Of a stretch of DNA of 64,000 bases, positions 16,781-26,049 are shown in pieces. The stretch lies in the NCBI GenBank assembly GCA_902363595.1, contig CABJAP010000001.1:496001-560000 (forward strand). The letters are read 5' to 3'. The DNA comes from Clostridia bacterium. GTDB taxonomy: Bacteria > Bacillota > Clostridia > Peptostreptococcales > Anaerovoracaceae. The position numbers and the translations under genes were made by a program. Below the pieces are notes generated by a model that searched no databases, had not been told where the DNA came from, and was given only the letters and a program-made list of their open reading frames with translations. Each line of letters starts with the position of its first letter. Position 1 is the first letter of the stretch.

Positions 16781-19125
16781 AAGGCCTCATAACCTTCTTC
16801 CATATCGTGCTTTACACGATCCTGTTCTTCAGCTGCCTTGGCATTATTAAAGCGGTCCACGGTTCCCACTAGATATCCGGTGATTCTGCGAATCCGTTCA
16901 AATCCCTGGTCGCCGTCTTCTTCTGTACGATGACAGTGGGGACATTCGTTATCGATGATACCAGTATAGCCGCATATCGGATCCCGATCCACCGGGTGAT
17001 TGATCGATCCATAACCAACACCGCTTTCCTTCATACACCTTACGATGCGCTCAAAGGCATCCAGATTTTTACAAGGATCGCCGTCCAGTTCTACGTAAGT
17101 AATATGTCCAGCATTGGTCAGCGCATGATACGGCGCCTCCAGCTTAATCTTGTCAAAAGCAGAAATATTGTAATACACCGGAATATGGAACGAGTTGGTA
17201 TAATATTTTCTGTCCGTAACTCCTTCAATCTCTCCGAATCGTTCACGGTCTATCCGTACAAATCTTCCGGAAAGGCCCTCGGCCGGCGTGGCAATTAGTG
17301 TGTAATTGAAGCCGGTCGCTTTAGTGGCTTCATCCATACGCTTTCTCATAAATCCCACAATTTCAAGTCCCAGGCTCTGAGCCTCTCTGCTCTCGCCGTG
17401 ATGCTTGCCGATCAGCGCCTTGAGGCATTCGGCAAGGCCGATAAATCCGACGGTCAGAGTCCCATGCTTCAACACTTCGGCAACGGAATCATTGGGCCCA
17501 AGCTTGTCCGAATCCAGCCAAATTCCCTGTCCCATGAGGAAGGGATAGTTTTTTGCTTTTTTTGATGCTTGTATTTTGTACCGCTCCATCAGCTGGTCAG
17601 CGCAGAGCGCTAGTTTGCGGTCCAGCTCTTCAAAGAAAAAGTCGATGTCTCCATGGGCTTTGATGGCAATGCGCGGCAGATTAATGGAAGTAAAGCTGAG
17701 ATTTCCCCTTCCGCCAACCACTTCTCTGTCCGGGTCGTAATGGTTGGCCATAACTCTAGTCCTGCATCCCATGTAGGCCACCTCCGTATTATGATCGCCT
17801 TCTTTATAATACTGGAGATTATAGGGCGCATCGATGAAGGAAAAGTTGGGGAACAGTCTCTTAGCCGAAACCCGGCAGGCCAGCTTGAAGAGATCATAGT
17901 TGGGGTCCTCGGGATTATAATTAATCCCCTCTTTAATTTTAAAAATATGGATCGGGAAGATAGCCGTCTCGCCATTACCCAGGCCGGCTTCCGTAGCCAG
18001 CATGATATTTTCGGTCACCATTCTCCCTTCCGGTGAAGTGTCGGTACCGTAATTAATAGAAGAGAACGGAATCTGAGCACCGGCGCGGGAATGCATGGTG
18101 TTCAGATTATGTACAAAAGCTTCCATGGCCTGATAAGTTGCTCTTCGAATCTCCTTATTTGCATATTTAATCGCCCGGTCCTGCAGCGCGTCGATCTCTT
18201 TTTCCTCACAGAACGCTTTTAACAATTCCCGTTCTTTTTCCCGGTAGCCGTTGTCATCGGCCAGAATGGGATAAATCCCATATTTTTCCTCAATTTCTCT
18301 TCCGATGGCCGCCGCCTTGTCGGCCCCGTCCTCCACATCAAAGAGAATGTCGATCATTTTCCCGAGGTTTTTCCAATACAGCTTGCGGTATGTCTTTTTC
18401 ACGCCGTTGGCCATTCCAAAATCAAAATAGGGAATACTTTGACCTCCGTGCTGGTCGTTCTGGTTGGATTGAATGGCAATGCAGGCCAGCGCCGCATAGC
18501 TCTGAATATCGTTGGGTTCCCGCAGAAAACCGTGCCCGGTAGAAAAACCGCCTTTGAACAACTTTTCAATATCAATCTGGCAGCAGGTTGTGGTCAAGGT
18601 TAAAAAGTCCAAGTCATGGATATGAATGTCCCCTTCCCGGTGCGCTTTTGCATGCTGGGGCTTGAGAACGAACATTTCGTAAAACTGTTTTGAGCCTTCA
18701 GAACCATATTTGAGCATGGTTCCCATGGCCGTATCGCCGTCGATATTGGCGTTCTCACGCTTGATATCGTTATCTGCAGCTTCTTTAAAGGTCAGATCTT
18801 CATAAATCTTCATCAGGCGGGTATTCATATCCCGTACTCTGGTCCGTTCCGCCCGGTAAAGGATAAATTCCTTTGCAGTTCGGGCATGTCCGTTTTCAAT
18901 CAAAACTTTTTCAACTGCATCCTGAATCTGCTCTACTGTAGGGGTGTCGTTGTGGCGAATTTCCGCCAGATATAATTCTACCTGACGAGCCAGGTACATG
19001 GCCGTATCTTTGTCCTTTCCCCCCAGAGCTGTTGCTGCTTTATAGATCGCTTCGGCGATTTTATTCACGTCAAAATCCATAGTTCTTCCGTCACGTTTTA
19101 CAATCTGTTTAATCGATGGTTCCAT
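16777..19125 (-). CDS. nrdD: Anaerobic (class III) ribonucleoside-triphosphate reductase
   Basis: Makes dNTPs from NTPs using a glycyl radical, the oxygen-sensitive class III route. The 782-residue protein has an N-terminal ATP-cone (KQIVKRDGRTMDFDVNKI, residues 5-95) for allosteric control, a long barrel domain, and near the C-terminus a zinc site (CGYTG ... CPHC) followed by the radical-glycine motif RRITGYLVGT. GGAGT-type ribosome site before the ATG. It forms an operon with nrdG. A candidate NrdR box lies about 67-82 bp upstream. No class I or II reductase is in the window. Confidence 0.97.
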   Translation of the reverse strand: MEPSIKQIVKRDGRTMDFDVNKIAEAIYKAATALGGKDKDTAMYLARQVELYLAEIRHNDTPTVEQIQDAVEKVLIENGHARTAKEFILYRAERTRVRDMNTRLMKIYEDLTFKEAADNDIKRENANIDGDTAMGTMLKYGSEGSKQFYEMFVLKPQHAKAHREGDIHIHDLDFLTLTTTCCQIDIEKLFKGGFSTGHGFLREPNDIQSYAALACIAIQSNQNDQHGGQSIPYFDFGMANGVKKTYRKLYWKNLGKMIDILFDVEDGADKAAAIGREIEEKYGIYPILADDNGYREKERELLKAFCEEKEIDALQDRAIKYANKEIRRATYQAMEAFVHNLNTMHSRAGAQIPFSSINYGTDTSPEGRMVTENIMLATEAGLGNGETAIFPIHIFKIKEGINYNPEDPNYDLFKLACRVSAKRLFPNFSFIDAPYNLQYYKEGDHNTEVAYMGCRTRVMANHYDPDREVVGGRGNLSFTSINLPRIAIKAHGDIDFFFEELDRKLALCADQLMERYKIQASKKAKNYPFLMGQGIWLDSDKLGPNDSVAEVLKHGTLTVGFIGLAECLKALIGKHHGESREAQSLGLEIVGFMRKRMDEATKATGFNYTLIATPAEGLSGRFVRIDRERFGEIEGVTDRKYYTNSFHIPVYYNISAFDKIKLEAPYHALTNAGHITYVELDGDPCKNLDAFERIVRCMKESGVGYGSINHPVDRDPICGYTGIIDNECPHCHRTEEDGDQGFERIRRITGYLVGTVDRFNNAKAAEEQDRVKHDMEEGYEAL

Positions 19126-19191
19126 GCCAATACTCCTTCATATTACCTCTAAAATCTACTGAAACTCGTATATTTCAACGCTTTCTGTGCC

Positions 19192-19207
19192 ATACTATAT
19201 CTTGTGG
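19192..19207 (-). promoter_or_regulatory. Candidate NrdR box upstream of nrdD
   Basis: ATACTATATCTTGTGG matches about 12 of 16 positions of an idealised palindromic NrdR site (ACACTATATATAGTGT). NrdR boxes usually occur in pairs; a second nearby box is not convincing. Repression by NrdR-ATP/dATP is the expected role if it is real. Confidence 0.4.
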
Positions 19208-19311
19208 TCAACTCGAAGCGTCCTTTAAAAATTATACATGGTTTAGATATTAAGTCAATATGATTATGATGTTTGTTCGTGTATTTTTTTCGACAGAATT
19301 CGCAGAAGCGC

Positions 19312-19345
19312 AAAAAAAGAAACCTCCCGGGATTAGGAGGTCTCT
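19312..19345 (-). terminator. Terminator after the GNAT gene
   Basis: The stem GACCTCC / GGGAGGTTTC (19318-19345) is followed on the minus strand by TTTTTTTGCGC. Confidence 0.75.
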
Positions 19346-19357
19346 TGGTTTACATAA

Positions 19358-19906
19358 TTAAAGATTATATTTATCATGCACTTTTTCAAAGAATTCGGCT
19401 CTCAGCATGGACATGAGATGTAAATCATAATATTTACCGTCTTTTTTGGTAGCGTTTCTGGCTACTCCTTCTTTGGCGAATCCCATCTTTTCGTATAAGG
19501 CCGCCGCGCCTTTATTGCCGTTGTAATAATCCAGCGTTACCCGTTCCATATGCAGGAACACAAAGCAGTATTCCAAGAGCTCCCGCATCATTTCTTTGCC
19601 ATAGCCCTGCTGGCGATTCTCGCTGCCAGCAATGTAAAGTTTTGTAATGTCCAGCGAATCGCAGTACCGGTCCAGTCTGGTAATGTAAATCCGTCCGATC
19701 GGACGGCGAATTTCCTTTTTTACAACTGTAAACTGCAGTTTGGTTTCATCTAATTTGTCGACGATCCACTCTTCCACCACATCTTTATACGTCCTGTCCT
19801 CGTCATAACTGAGAAAGCGGGTCACTTCCGGATCCGTTTCCCACTTGGCAAAATACTCGCAGTCTTCAAATACGGTTTCCCTGATAATTAAGTTTTTCGT
19901 CTCCAT
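19358..19906 (-). CDS. GNAT family N-acetyltransferase (RimJ/RimL-like)
   Basis: A 182-residue acetyl-CoA-dependent acetyltransferase. It begins with the RimJ/RimL-type NLIIRETVFEDCEYFAKWE and has the acetyl-CoA binding loop ENRQQGYGKEMMREL (near residues 95-110) and YEKMGFAKEGVARN near the C-terminus. AAGGAG lies 6 bases before the ATG. It is monocistronic with its own terminator. The acceptor (ribosomal protein N-terminus, antibiotic or polyamine) cannot be told from sequence. Confidence 0.85.
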   Translation of the reverse strand: METKNLIIRETVFEDCEYFAKWETDPEVTRFLSYDEDRTYKDVVEEWIVDKLDETKLQFTVVKKEIRRPIGRIYITRLDRYCDSLDITKLYIAGSENRQQGYGKEMMRELLEYCFVFLHMERVTLDYYNGNKGAAALYEKMGFAKEGVARNATKKDGKYYDLHLMSMLRAEFFEKVHDKYNL

Positions 19907-20031
19907 ATGGTCTCCTTAACAGAGATTTATTAAGATTTCGTGAAATCTCTATGAAATCTCTACCTTTACAATTCACTATATGCTATTATTATATAGGATT
20001 TCAAATAATAAACAAGGAGAATTTCAAAATT

Positions 20032-21423
20032 ATGAAACGATTTTTTCCCTTCTTTCTGATTTCGACATTTATTGTCGTTTTTCTTCTTTTTACGGGCTGC
20101 AGCACGGATAAAGAAAATGCGAAACTATCTGTGAAAGAAAGTCTGAATACCAATTATGAGAGTCTCTCCTCTCAGATGAAAGATTCCACCGATTTTCAGC
20201 AACTATCCGATTATCTGACCGAATGGGCAAAGGAAAACGGCATTGATGTCAAGACCAGCAATGATCAATATATTGTGCTTGCAAAACCGGCTTCGGAAGG
20301 TTTTGAAGATGCGCAGACCTTTACCGTCCAGTGCCCGATTAATCTGGGTCAAGCAGAAGAAAAAAACGGTGACCTTGAAACTGCTGCTGCCGTGATGGCA
20401 CTCCTATACAGTTCCGACAGTCACGGAAGCCTGAAGGCGATTTTTACTCTGGAAAAGGATGGAAAACCGGTGGGAGCCAATGCGCTGAGCGATAAGTATT
20501 TAAAAACGGATAATTTTATTGTTCTCAATCATGAAGAAGAGCCGGCTTTATATAACAGCATCGCCGCATCCTCCGAAATCATAGCCTCGCAAACGCTTAA
20601 GCGGACTTCGCCTCAGTACACAAAGGCTTACAAAATCCAGCTGACAGGAACGGCTTCCAAGAGTCCTTACAAGTATCGGGGCGATTACCCCAATGCCATC
20701 AAGACCATCGGCGATCTTCTTGCTTCCTGCAAGAGTTCCAGCGTCCTCTTTGAATTAGCATCCTTTGAAGGGGGAGAAGCATCGGATCTCTACCCCAAAA
20801 CGGCTGAAGCGGTGATTGTTCTGCAGGAGAACGATGTGGAAAGCTTTACAAAGCGATTTGAAAGCTCCTTTGAAAAAGTTGAAGAATACTATGATGATCT
20901 GGAAGAACCCTTTGAATATACAATGACCGAAACAAAAATGCCCGATCAGGTAATTTCCACAAAAGATACGGATAATATTGTCAGTCTCATGTATACAATC
21001 ATAAATGGCACGTATCTTAAATCCGATAAAGGAGATGTAATAGCGGCTTCCAACATCGGCCGTGTATCGACGAAAAAGGGCCAGTTTAAATTACAGATCA
21101 ATGCAAAAAGTCTTGAGAACAGTATTCTCGATGAAATGCGTACAATATTTAAAACCACCTGTGGTCTTTGCGATATTAAATATAAAGAAGCCAGTTCCAC
21201 AGCTCTATGGTACGCTTCAGAAAAGACCCCGCTCTTCAGTGCCCTTTCCACCAGCCCCAAAACAACTCCAGGCGGTACACTGGAAAACCTGGATGGATCT
21301 GCGTTTCTTGCAAAGAAAGCCGATTTGAATATGGCAGTCTGGTCAATGAATAAAAAGAGCGCAGAAAAACAACTGAATACTTTAATGGAATATATGAAAA
21401 CCTTTGGACCTTCTGAAAAGTAA
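20032..21423 (+). CDS. Lipoprotein with degenerate M20C (PepD-like) peptidase fold
   Basis: A 463-residue lipoprotein. The start at 20032 gives a signal peptide of hydrophobic phenylalanine-rich core ending LLFTGC-S, a lipobox. The body follows the layout of PepD aminoacyl-histidine dipeptidases: a GDLETAAAVMALL stretch where PepD has its GxDDGIG metal loop, FTLEKDGKPVGANAL where PepD has VDEE, FIVLNHEEEPAL where PepD has LDSEE, and the YRGDYPNAIKTIGDLLA dimerisation-type segment. The aspartate, glutamate and histidine ligands are replaced, so it is probably a non-catalytic binding protein. The family assignment is by motif order only. A terminator follows. It stands just upstream of a LytTR/GHKL signalling cluster. 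Confidence 0.65.
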   Translation: MKRFFPFFLISTFIVVFLLFTGCSTDKENAKLSVKESLNTNYESLSSQMKDSTDFQQLSDYLTEWAKENGIDVKTSNDQYIVLAKPASEGFEDAQTFTVQCPINLGQAEEKNGDLETAAAVMALLYSSDSHGSLKAIFTLEKDGKPVGANALSDKYLKTDNFIVLNHEEEPALYNSIAASSEIIASQTLKRTSPQYTKAYKIQLTGTASKSPYKYRGDYPNAIKTIGDLLASCKSSSVLFELASFEGGEASDLYPKTAEAVIVLQENDVESFTKRFESSFEKVEEYYDDLEEPFEYTMTETKMPDQVISTKDTDNIVSLMYTIINGTYLKSDKGDVIAASNIGRVSTKKGQFKLQINAKSLENSILDEMRTIFKTTCGLCDIKYKEASSTALWYASEKTPLFSALSTSPKTTPGGTLENLDGSAFLAKKADLNMAVWSMNKKSAEKQLNTLMEYMKTFGPSEK

Positions 21424-21433
21424 ACGAATATGG

Positions 21434-21474
21434 AGCCGGGTGCGGATTAAAAAGATTCACATCCGGCTTTTTTA
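21434..21474 (+). terminator. Terminator after the PepD-like lipoprotein gene
   Basis: AGCCGGGTGCGGAT pairs with ATTCACATCCGGCT (one mismatch, two G-U pairs) and is followed by TTTTTTATTATT. Confidence 0.85.
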
Positions 21475-21596
21475 TTATTCCAGGCTTTTGCTGCAGGATC
21501 GTCCAATCGCTTATTTTCGACAGATTTCTTTCGAATCGGACAATTTTACTATATCAATCCCGTTTTTACCATATTCGGCAAAAATAGTTTCTTTGC

Positions 21597-21645
21597 ACCT
21601 CCTGGCTTGTATGATAGAATGTATATATCATACAAGCCAGGAGGT
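21597..21645 (+). promoter_or_regulatory. Perfect 20-bp inverted repeat masking the LytTR gene's ribosome site
   Basis: ACCTCCTGGCTTGTATGATA (21597-21616) is followed after 9 bases by its exact complement (21626-21645), whose end is the ribosome site AGGAGGT, 7 bases before a TTG start. In a transcript from upstream the site would be fully paired, and the hairpin is followed by TTATTTTTTG, so it could also terminate. A possible promoter (TTGCAC 21593-21598, 16-bp spacer, TAGAAT 21615-21620) would start RNA inside the second arm, leaving the site free. It may also be a DNA operator. Confidence 0.75.
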
Positions 21646-21651
21646 TATTTT

Positions 21652-22380
21652 TTGAATATAGCAATTGTAGATGATTTGGAATCCGAAGCGCAAAAATTGT
21701 CAGGTTTGATAAAAAAATATTGTGAGGAGCATTTCATTCCCGTCCAGATTAAGGTCTATAAGAACGGCAATCACTTGATTGATGAACAGCAGCCTTCGTC
21801 CTTTGATCTTATTTTTTTGGACATTTACATGCACGACATCAATGGTCTGGATTTAGCCCGCAAATTGCGGGATCAAGGCTATGATAACCTGATAATCTTT
21901 TCCACGGTCAGCACTGATTATGCCGTCAATGGCTATTCCGTTCAGGCTTTCGATTATCTGGTAAAACCTTACGATTATAACCGTTTCCACAAGACCATGG
22001 ATCGCTGTATGGAGGAATTGGCTCATAAAAGTCGCTATATTGTAGTAAAAGAGAGTCGAACCTATGTGAAAATTCGTTTGAACAATATCATATATACCGA
22101 TTATCATAATCACTATATACAAATCCATACACCTGTACGGGTAGTGAAGAGCTATATGAGCTTTTCCGATTTTTCCAAACTGTTGGAACCTTATCCTCAG
22201 TTCCTCAACTGCTATCGGAATTGCATCGTCAACATGGACCATGTCGCCTGTCTCAAGGGTTATGAATTTATCTTGAAAAACGGTGATATTATGCCGATCA
22301 CCCGTAATCGAAAAACCGATATTAAACAAAAATACGCGGACTACGAATTCTATCGTCTAGAGCAGGAATCCAAGATTTGA
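21652..22380 (+). CDS. LytTR family response regulator
   Basis: A two-component response regulator, 242 residues. The receiver domain starts MNIAIVDDLESEAQKL with the acidic pocket DD and the phospho-acceptor in FLDIYMHD (near residue 55), then FSTVSTDYAVNGY and the KPYD lysine. The LytTR DNA-binding domain (about residues 135-235) contains VKESRTYVKIRLNNIIY and FLNCYRNCIVNMDHV. The start is a TTG at 21652, 7 bases after AGGAGGT; ATG codons farther upstream lie inside the inverted repeat and would not give a receiver N-terminus. The next two genes are its likely sensor kinases. Confidence 0.92.
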   Translation: MNIAIVDDLESEAQKLSGLIKKYCEEHFIPVQIKVYKNGNHLIDEQQPSSFDLIFLDIYMHDINGLDLARKLRDQGYDNLIIFSTVSTDYAVNGYSVQAFDYLVKPYDYNRFHKTMDRCMEELAHKSRYIVVKESRTYVKIRLNNIIYTDYHNHYIQIHTPVRVVKSYMSFSDFSKLLEPYPQFLNCYRNCIVNMDHVACLKGYEFILKNGDIMPITRNRKTDIKQKYADYEFYRLEQESKI

Positions 22381-22419
22381 ACCTGTAATCGTTTTAGAAC
22401 TTAAAAAGGAGAGCTGCGC

Positions 22420-23748
22420 GTGTCCCCATTATCGATTATTATCAATATTCTGGAAGAGGATATGCCCTGGCTTCTTCTTTTTTTATTGAGCTTTCGAAAC
22501 CAGATCCGTTTTGCCATACCTAAAACAATCTTCATTTCCATAGGATATATCAGTTGTGTTGCTATGGTAATTTTCATCAATATTGAAATTGTAAATGCTC
22601 CTGAATTCCTTGAATTTTATTCCAAATTCCGCTTTTTATTTTCGCTCTTTCATTTGGTGGGAACCGGATGCATATGCATATTTTTGGTCGCGGCGCGCAA
22701 AAGTGCACTCATCTTTTTCGTGCTGGTCATAAAAAATTATCTGGATACTCTTCTGCTCAGCGCCCAGCTCATCAGCATCCTCAGCGGGTGGTCTTTTGAC
22801 CTGGTGGAGCTGCTCCATCTAATCCTGACCGGACCGCTGGTTTATCTATTTATTAGACGTCTCCTCTGCCCGATCGCCCAGCCGACCTTTTCCATGAAGT
22901 TTTGGAACAGTCTCTGGCTCATTCCATTTTCCTTTTATCTAATCTTCCGTCTGGGGATTATAGACGGATACTTTGACCGCCTGTCCCTTTTAGGAACAGC
23001 TGCTACTGTTTCGCCCTATATTTGGTTTTTTATTACCTTTATAACCTATTATCTAATCTTGTATATGCTCAGTCAAACGCTGAAACACGCCCGATTAAAG
23101 GAAGAGATTCGCCTTGCGCGAGCTCAGGGTCAAATTCGAAAAGCCCTTTATGACCACGACGCCCATCGTACGGAAAAAATTCGTTCCGAAATATTCCTGC
23201 CCCTGTCCCAATTGGAAAAGCTTGCCGAATCGAACGATATCCCGGCCATTCGCGCCTATATTCAAAATCGCCTGAATCGGCTTGCTCAGGCGACCGGAGC
23301 ACCGGTCTGCGAACATTATGAAGTCGATACGATTCTGCGCCATTATCGTAATTTATATGAGGAGAATCAAATTGACCTCACTATGTACGCGAATGTATCC
23401 AAAGACATTTTTATATCAAAAATCGACATTTCTATCCTGTTGGGGAACCTGCTGGAGAATGCGCTGCAAGCTTGCCTTGGCCAGTCCGGCGGCGAAAAAT
23501 TCGTCAAGGTCCGGTTGGAAAGTTCTCAAACAAAGCTGCTTTTATTTATTCAAAACAGCTTCAGCGGAGAAGTCGTCAAAAACGGCAGCGGTTTTGTCTC
23601 TTCCCGCCACAGCGGCAGCGGGCTAGGAACAGTTTCTGTACGGAATATCGTCGACAAGTATCAAGGCACTGTGCGATTTTACGATTACGAACAAAAATTT
23701 ACAGTTCGGGTAATGATTTATAACTACAAGGAGGAGCGTGAACGATGA
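22420..23748 (+). CDS. GHKL-type membrane sensor histidine kinase
   Basis: A 442-residue AgrC-like sensor. About six transmembrane segments span residues 1-215, then a coiled linker, a dimerisation/H-box region around YDHDAHRTEKIR (near 240) and a C-terminal GHKL ATPase with N-box GNLLENALQAC (near 345) and G-box HSGSGLGTVSVRNIV (near 395). The H-box keeps His-Asp but differs from the usual RHDLRH. The start is a GTG at 22420, 8 bases after AAGGAG. Its last codons overlap the next gene's ATG by 4 bases. It presumably phosphorylates the LytTR regulator upstream; no Agr-type peptide gene is visible. Confidence 0.9.
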   Translation: MSPLSIIINILEEDMPWLLLFLLSFRNQIRFAIPKTIFISIGYISCVAMVIFINIEIVNAPEFLEFYSKFRFLFSLFHLVGTGCICIFLVAARKSALIFFVLVIKNYLDTLLLSAQLISILSGWSFDLVELLHLILTGPLVYLFIRRLLCPIAQPTFSMKFWNSLWLIPFSFYLIFRLGIIDGYFDRLSLLGTAATVSPYIWFFITFITYYLILYMLSQTLKHARLKEEIRLARAQGQIRKALYDHDAHRTEKIRSEIFLPLSQLEKLAESNDIPAIRAYIQNRLNRLAQATGAPVCEHYEVDTILRHYRNLYEENQIDLTMYANVSKDIFISKIDISILLGNLLENALQACLGQSGGEKFVKVRLESSQTKLLLFIQNSFSGEVVKNGSGFVSSRHSGSGLGTVSVRNIVDKYQGTVRFYDYEQKFTVRVMIYNYKEERER

Positions 23749-24626
23749 GCCTGTTTTTTATTATTCTCAGTGAACTGCAAGAGCTGCTACCTTTTTTCAT
23801 CCTGTTTCTTCTGCCTTTGAAGGATCGGCTGCGGTTTTCCAATCGCATCAACATTCCCTTTGTTTTATTTTACATCATTTTTGTTTTTTGCAGCAGCCGC
23901 CACCTTCTTGCCGCAGCTTCCGTCTCCTCCTCCTCTTCTATTTCGATGATCCCTTTTATGGCTCTGGCAGCACTGGTATGCTGTCTGTTTTTCAAAGGAA
24001 GAAAGATCATTAATCTTTTTACGCTGTTCATCATCAAAAGCTACACGGATACCCTCTATATTATCGTAAAAACCACCAGCATATTTTCCTTTTTGCAACC
24101 TGCTCACACCCGGCTGGAAGCGTTAATCATCGGAAAGGGTATTTTAACATTGGTTACATTTCCGCTTCTCTACATCTTTGTCCTCCGCCTGCTCAAACCG
24201 ATTATTAATAAAACGGAAAACCTGGATTTCTGGAAATACCTTTGGTTTATTCCCGGCCTCTTTTTCCTATACTTCCAACTGGCGCTCTATTTCATATACG
24301 GTGAATTGATCGATTCGGACCAAATATCAACGCCCCTTCTGCCGTCCATTTGGATTTTCGCCACTTTTCTTACCTATTATTTGATCCTGCATATGCTTAA
24401 CGAGGCGATCGAATCGGCGGAAATAGAAAAAAAGCTCCGCACAGAAGAAATTCAGACGGAGCGTCAAAAGAAACAATATGCAGATCTCTTACAGGAGATG
24501 GAAAAAGCCCGTACGGCACGCCATGATCTGCGTCATATCCTGCTGGTCCTGGACAGCTATGCGGAAATAGGCGACATGGAAGCCTTTCGATCCTATCTCC
24601 GCCAGATTCTGCAAGACAGAGAATAG
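23745..24626 (+). CDS. GHKL-kinase paralogue lacking the ATPase domain
   Basis: A 293-residue paralogue of the preceding sensor. It has the same opening (ELQELLPFFILFLLPLKDR), about six transmembrane segments, a coiled coil (residues 225-255), and then a canonical H-box TARHDLRHILLVLDSY (near 260). It ends about 25 residues later, where the GHKL ATPase should begin. Its stop is 1 bp from the stop of the convergent MATE gene, so it may have been cut by a rearrangement. Alternatively it could work as a phospho-accepting partner served in trans by the ATPase of its neighbour. GGAGG lies 8 bases before the ATG. Confidence 0.8.
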   Translation: MSLFFIILSELQELLPFFILFLLPLKDRLRFSNRINIPFVLFYIIFVFCSSRHLLAAASVSSSSSISMIPFMALAALVCCLFFKGRKIINLFTLFIIKSYTDTLYIIVKTTSIFSFLQPAHTRLEALIIGKGILTLVTFPLLYIFVLRLLKPIINKTENLDFWKYLWFIPGLFFLYFQLALYFIYGELIDSDQISTPLLPSIWIFATFLTYYLILHMLNEAIESAEIEKKLRTEEIQTERQKKQYADLLQEMEKARTARHDLRHILLVLDSYAEIGDMEAFRSYLRQILQDRE

Positions 24627-24627
24627 C

Positions 24628-26049
24628 TTAACCCTTCTGCGGGACGGGCTCCTGCCGTGTCAGCTTTTTAAAGGAATGATAGAACAAGGTCCCGGTGGTA
24701 CAAACCGCACAAAAATCCGCGATTGGTTCAGCCAGAAATACGGCCAGCACCTGATTATTCAAGAACTGGGGCAAAATAAAGATCAGCGGAATCAGCAGAA
24801 TGATCTTTCGCAGCACTGCCAGAAAAATGGAAGATTTGGCATTCCCCAGCGCAATGAACGTCTGCTGGCAGGCGATCTGTATGCCGAAGAGAAGTGCGGA
24901 TCCCATATAAATGCGGATAGCCCAAACGCTGATTTCAACCAGATGGGTATCATTGGTAAACATATGTATAAACACTTGAGGCAGAAACATGCAGACCGCC
25001 CACAATGCCGTGGAATAAGTCAAGCATGAAATGAGCTGAAGCCGAAATGTTCTTTTTACACGGTGGAAATCCAATGCGCCGTAATTATAGCTGATGATCG
25101 GCTGGGCTCCCTGGGTCAGCCCTTGCAGAGGAAGCATGGCAAACTGCATAACGGTTATGAGAATAGTCATAGCCCCCACCGCCAAATCCCCGCCGTACTT
25201 GAGCAAGGAAGTATTGAAACAGACAGCAATGACACTTTCTGTGAACTGCATAATAAAAGGTGACAGCCCTAAAGCCATACAAGGAAGGATGATTTTAGCG
25301 CTCACCTTCATATGACATAGCCGCAGTTTAAGATATGGTTTTTTTGAAGTAAGGAATCGGAGCACCCAAGCTGCGGAGACCGCCTGTGAAAGGATTGTAG
25401 CAAGCGCCGCGCCCTTAACCCCCATGTTCAATGCAAAGATAAAAATTGGATCCAAAATTAAGTTAAGAACGGCTCCGATCAAAACGGTGAACATGCTGGT
25501 CGTGGCGTAGCCCTGTGTCGTTATAAAGGCGTTGAGGCCCAAAGCCAGCTGAACGAAAATCGTTCCTATGGCATAGATATTCAGATATTCCAGGGCATAA
25601 CCGATGGTATTTTCGCTGGCTCCAAACAGCAGCAAAATAGACTTTCCGAAAATAAGAATCGCCGCTGTCAGCGCCAGCGCAACGCAGACCAGCATCACAA
25701 AGCAGTTTCCGAGAATGGTTTCAGCCTCTTCCTTCTTTTGGCGGCCCATCATAATTGAAGCCCTCGGCGCGCCGCCCATGCTTACCAAAGCAGCAAATGC
25801 AGATACGGCCATGATCACCGGCATGGTGACCCCTACTCCGGTCAGAGCTTTTGCCCCGACCTCTGGGATATGGCCGATGAACATCCGGTCTACCATATTG
25901 TATAAAACATTGATGATCTGGGCCGTAATCGCCGGCAGAGCCAGTTTGAAGAGGAGCCGGCCCACAGGCTGGCTTCCCAGCGCGGTTTCTTCTTTTGATT
26001 TTATATTCTGCAAGGATTTTCCCTTTTTGACTCTTTCTTTGTCTTTCAT
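24628..26049 (-). CDS. MATE family efflux transporter
   Basis: A 473-residue multidrug/toxin extrusion (MATE, MepA-like) antiporter with about twelve transmembrane segments in two homologous halves. Visible motifs are LLFKLALPAITAQIINVLYN with VDRMFIGH near residue 60 and GLTQGAQPIISYNYGA in the second half. The start at 26049 follows AGGAGTGACAAGC; an earlier start at 26100 lacks a ribosome site. It would export drugs or metabolites with Na+ or H+. It is convergent with the truncated sensor gene. Confidence 0.9.
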   Translation of the reverse strand: MKDKERVKKGKSLQNIKSKEETALGSQPVGRLLFKLALPAITAQIINVLYNMVDRMFIGHIPEVGAKALTGVGVTMPVIMAVSAFAALVSMGGAPRASIMMGRQKKEEAETILGNCFVMLVCVALALTAAILIFGKSILLLFGASENTIGYALEYLNIYAIGTIFVQLALGLNAFITTQGYATTSMFTVLIGAVLNLILDPIFIFALNMGVKGAALATILSQAVSAAWVLRFLTSKKPYLKLRLCHMKVSAKIILPCMALGLSPFIMQFTESVIAVCFNTSLLKYGGDLAVGAMTILITVMQFAMLPLQGLTQGAQPIISYNYGALDFHRVKRTFRLQLISCLTYSTALWAVCMFLPQVFIHMFTNDTHLVEISVWAIRIYMGSALLFGIQIACQQTFIALGNAKSSIFLAVLRKIILLIPLIFILPQFLNNQVLAVFLAEPIADFCAVCTTGTLFYHSFKKLTRQEPVPQKG

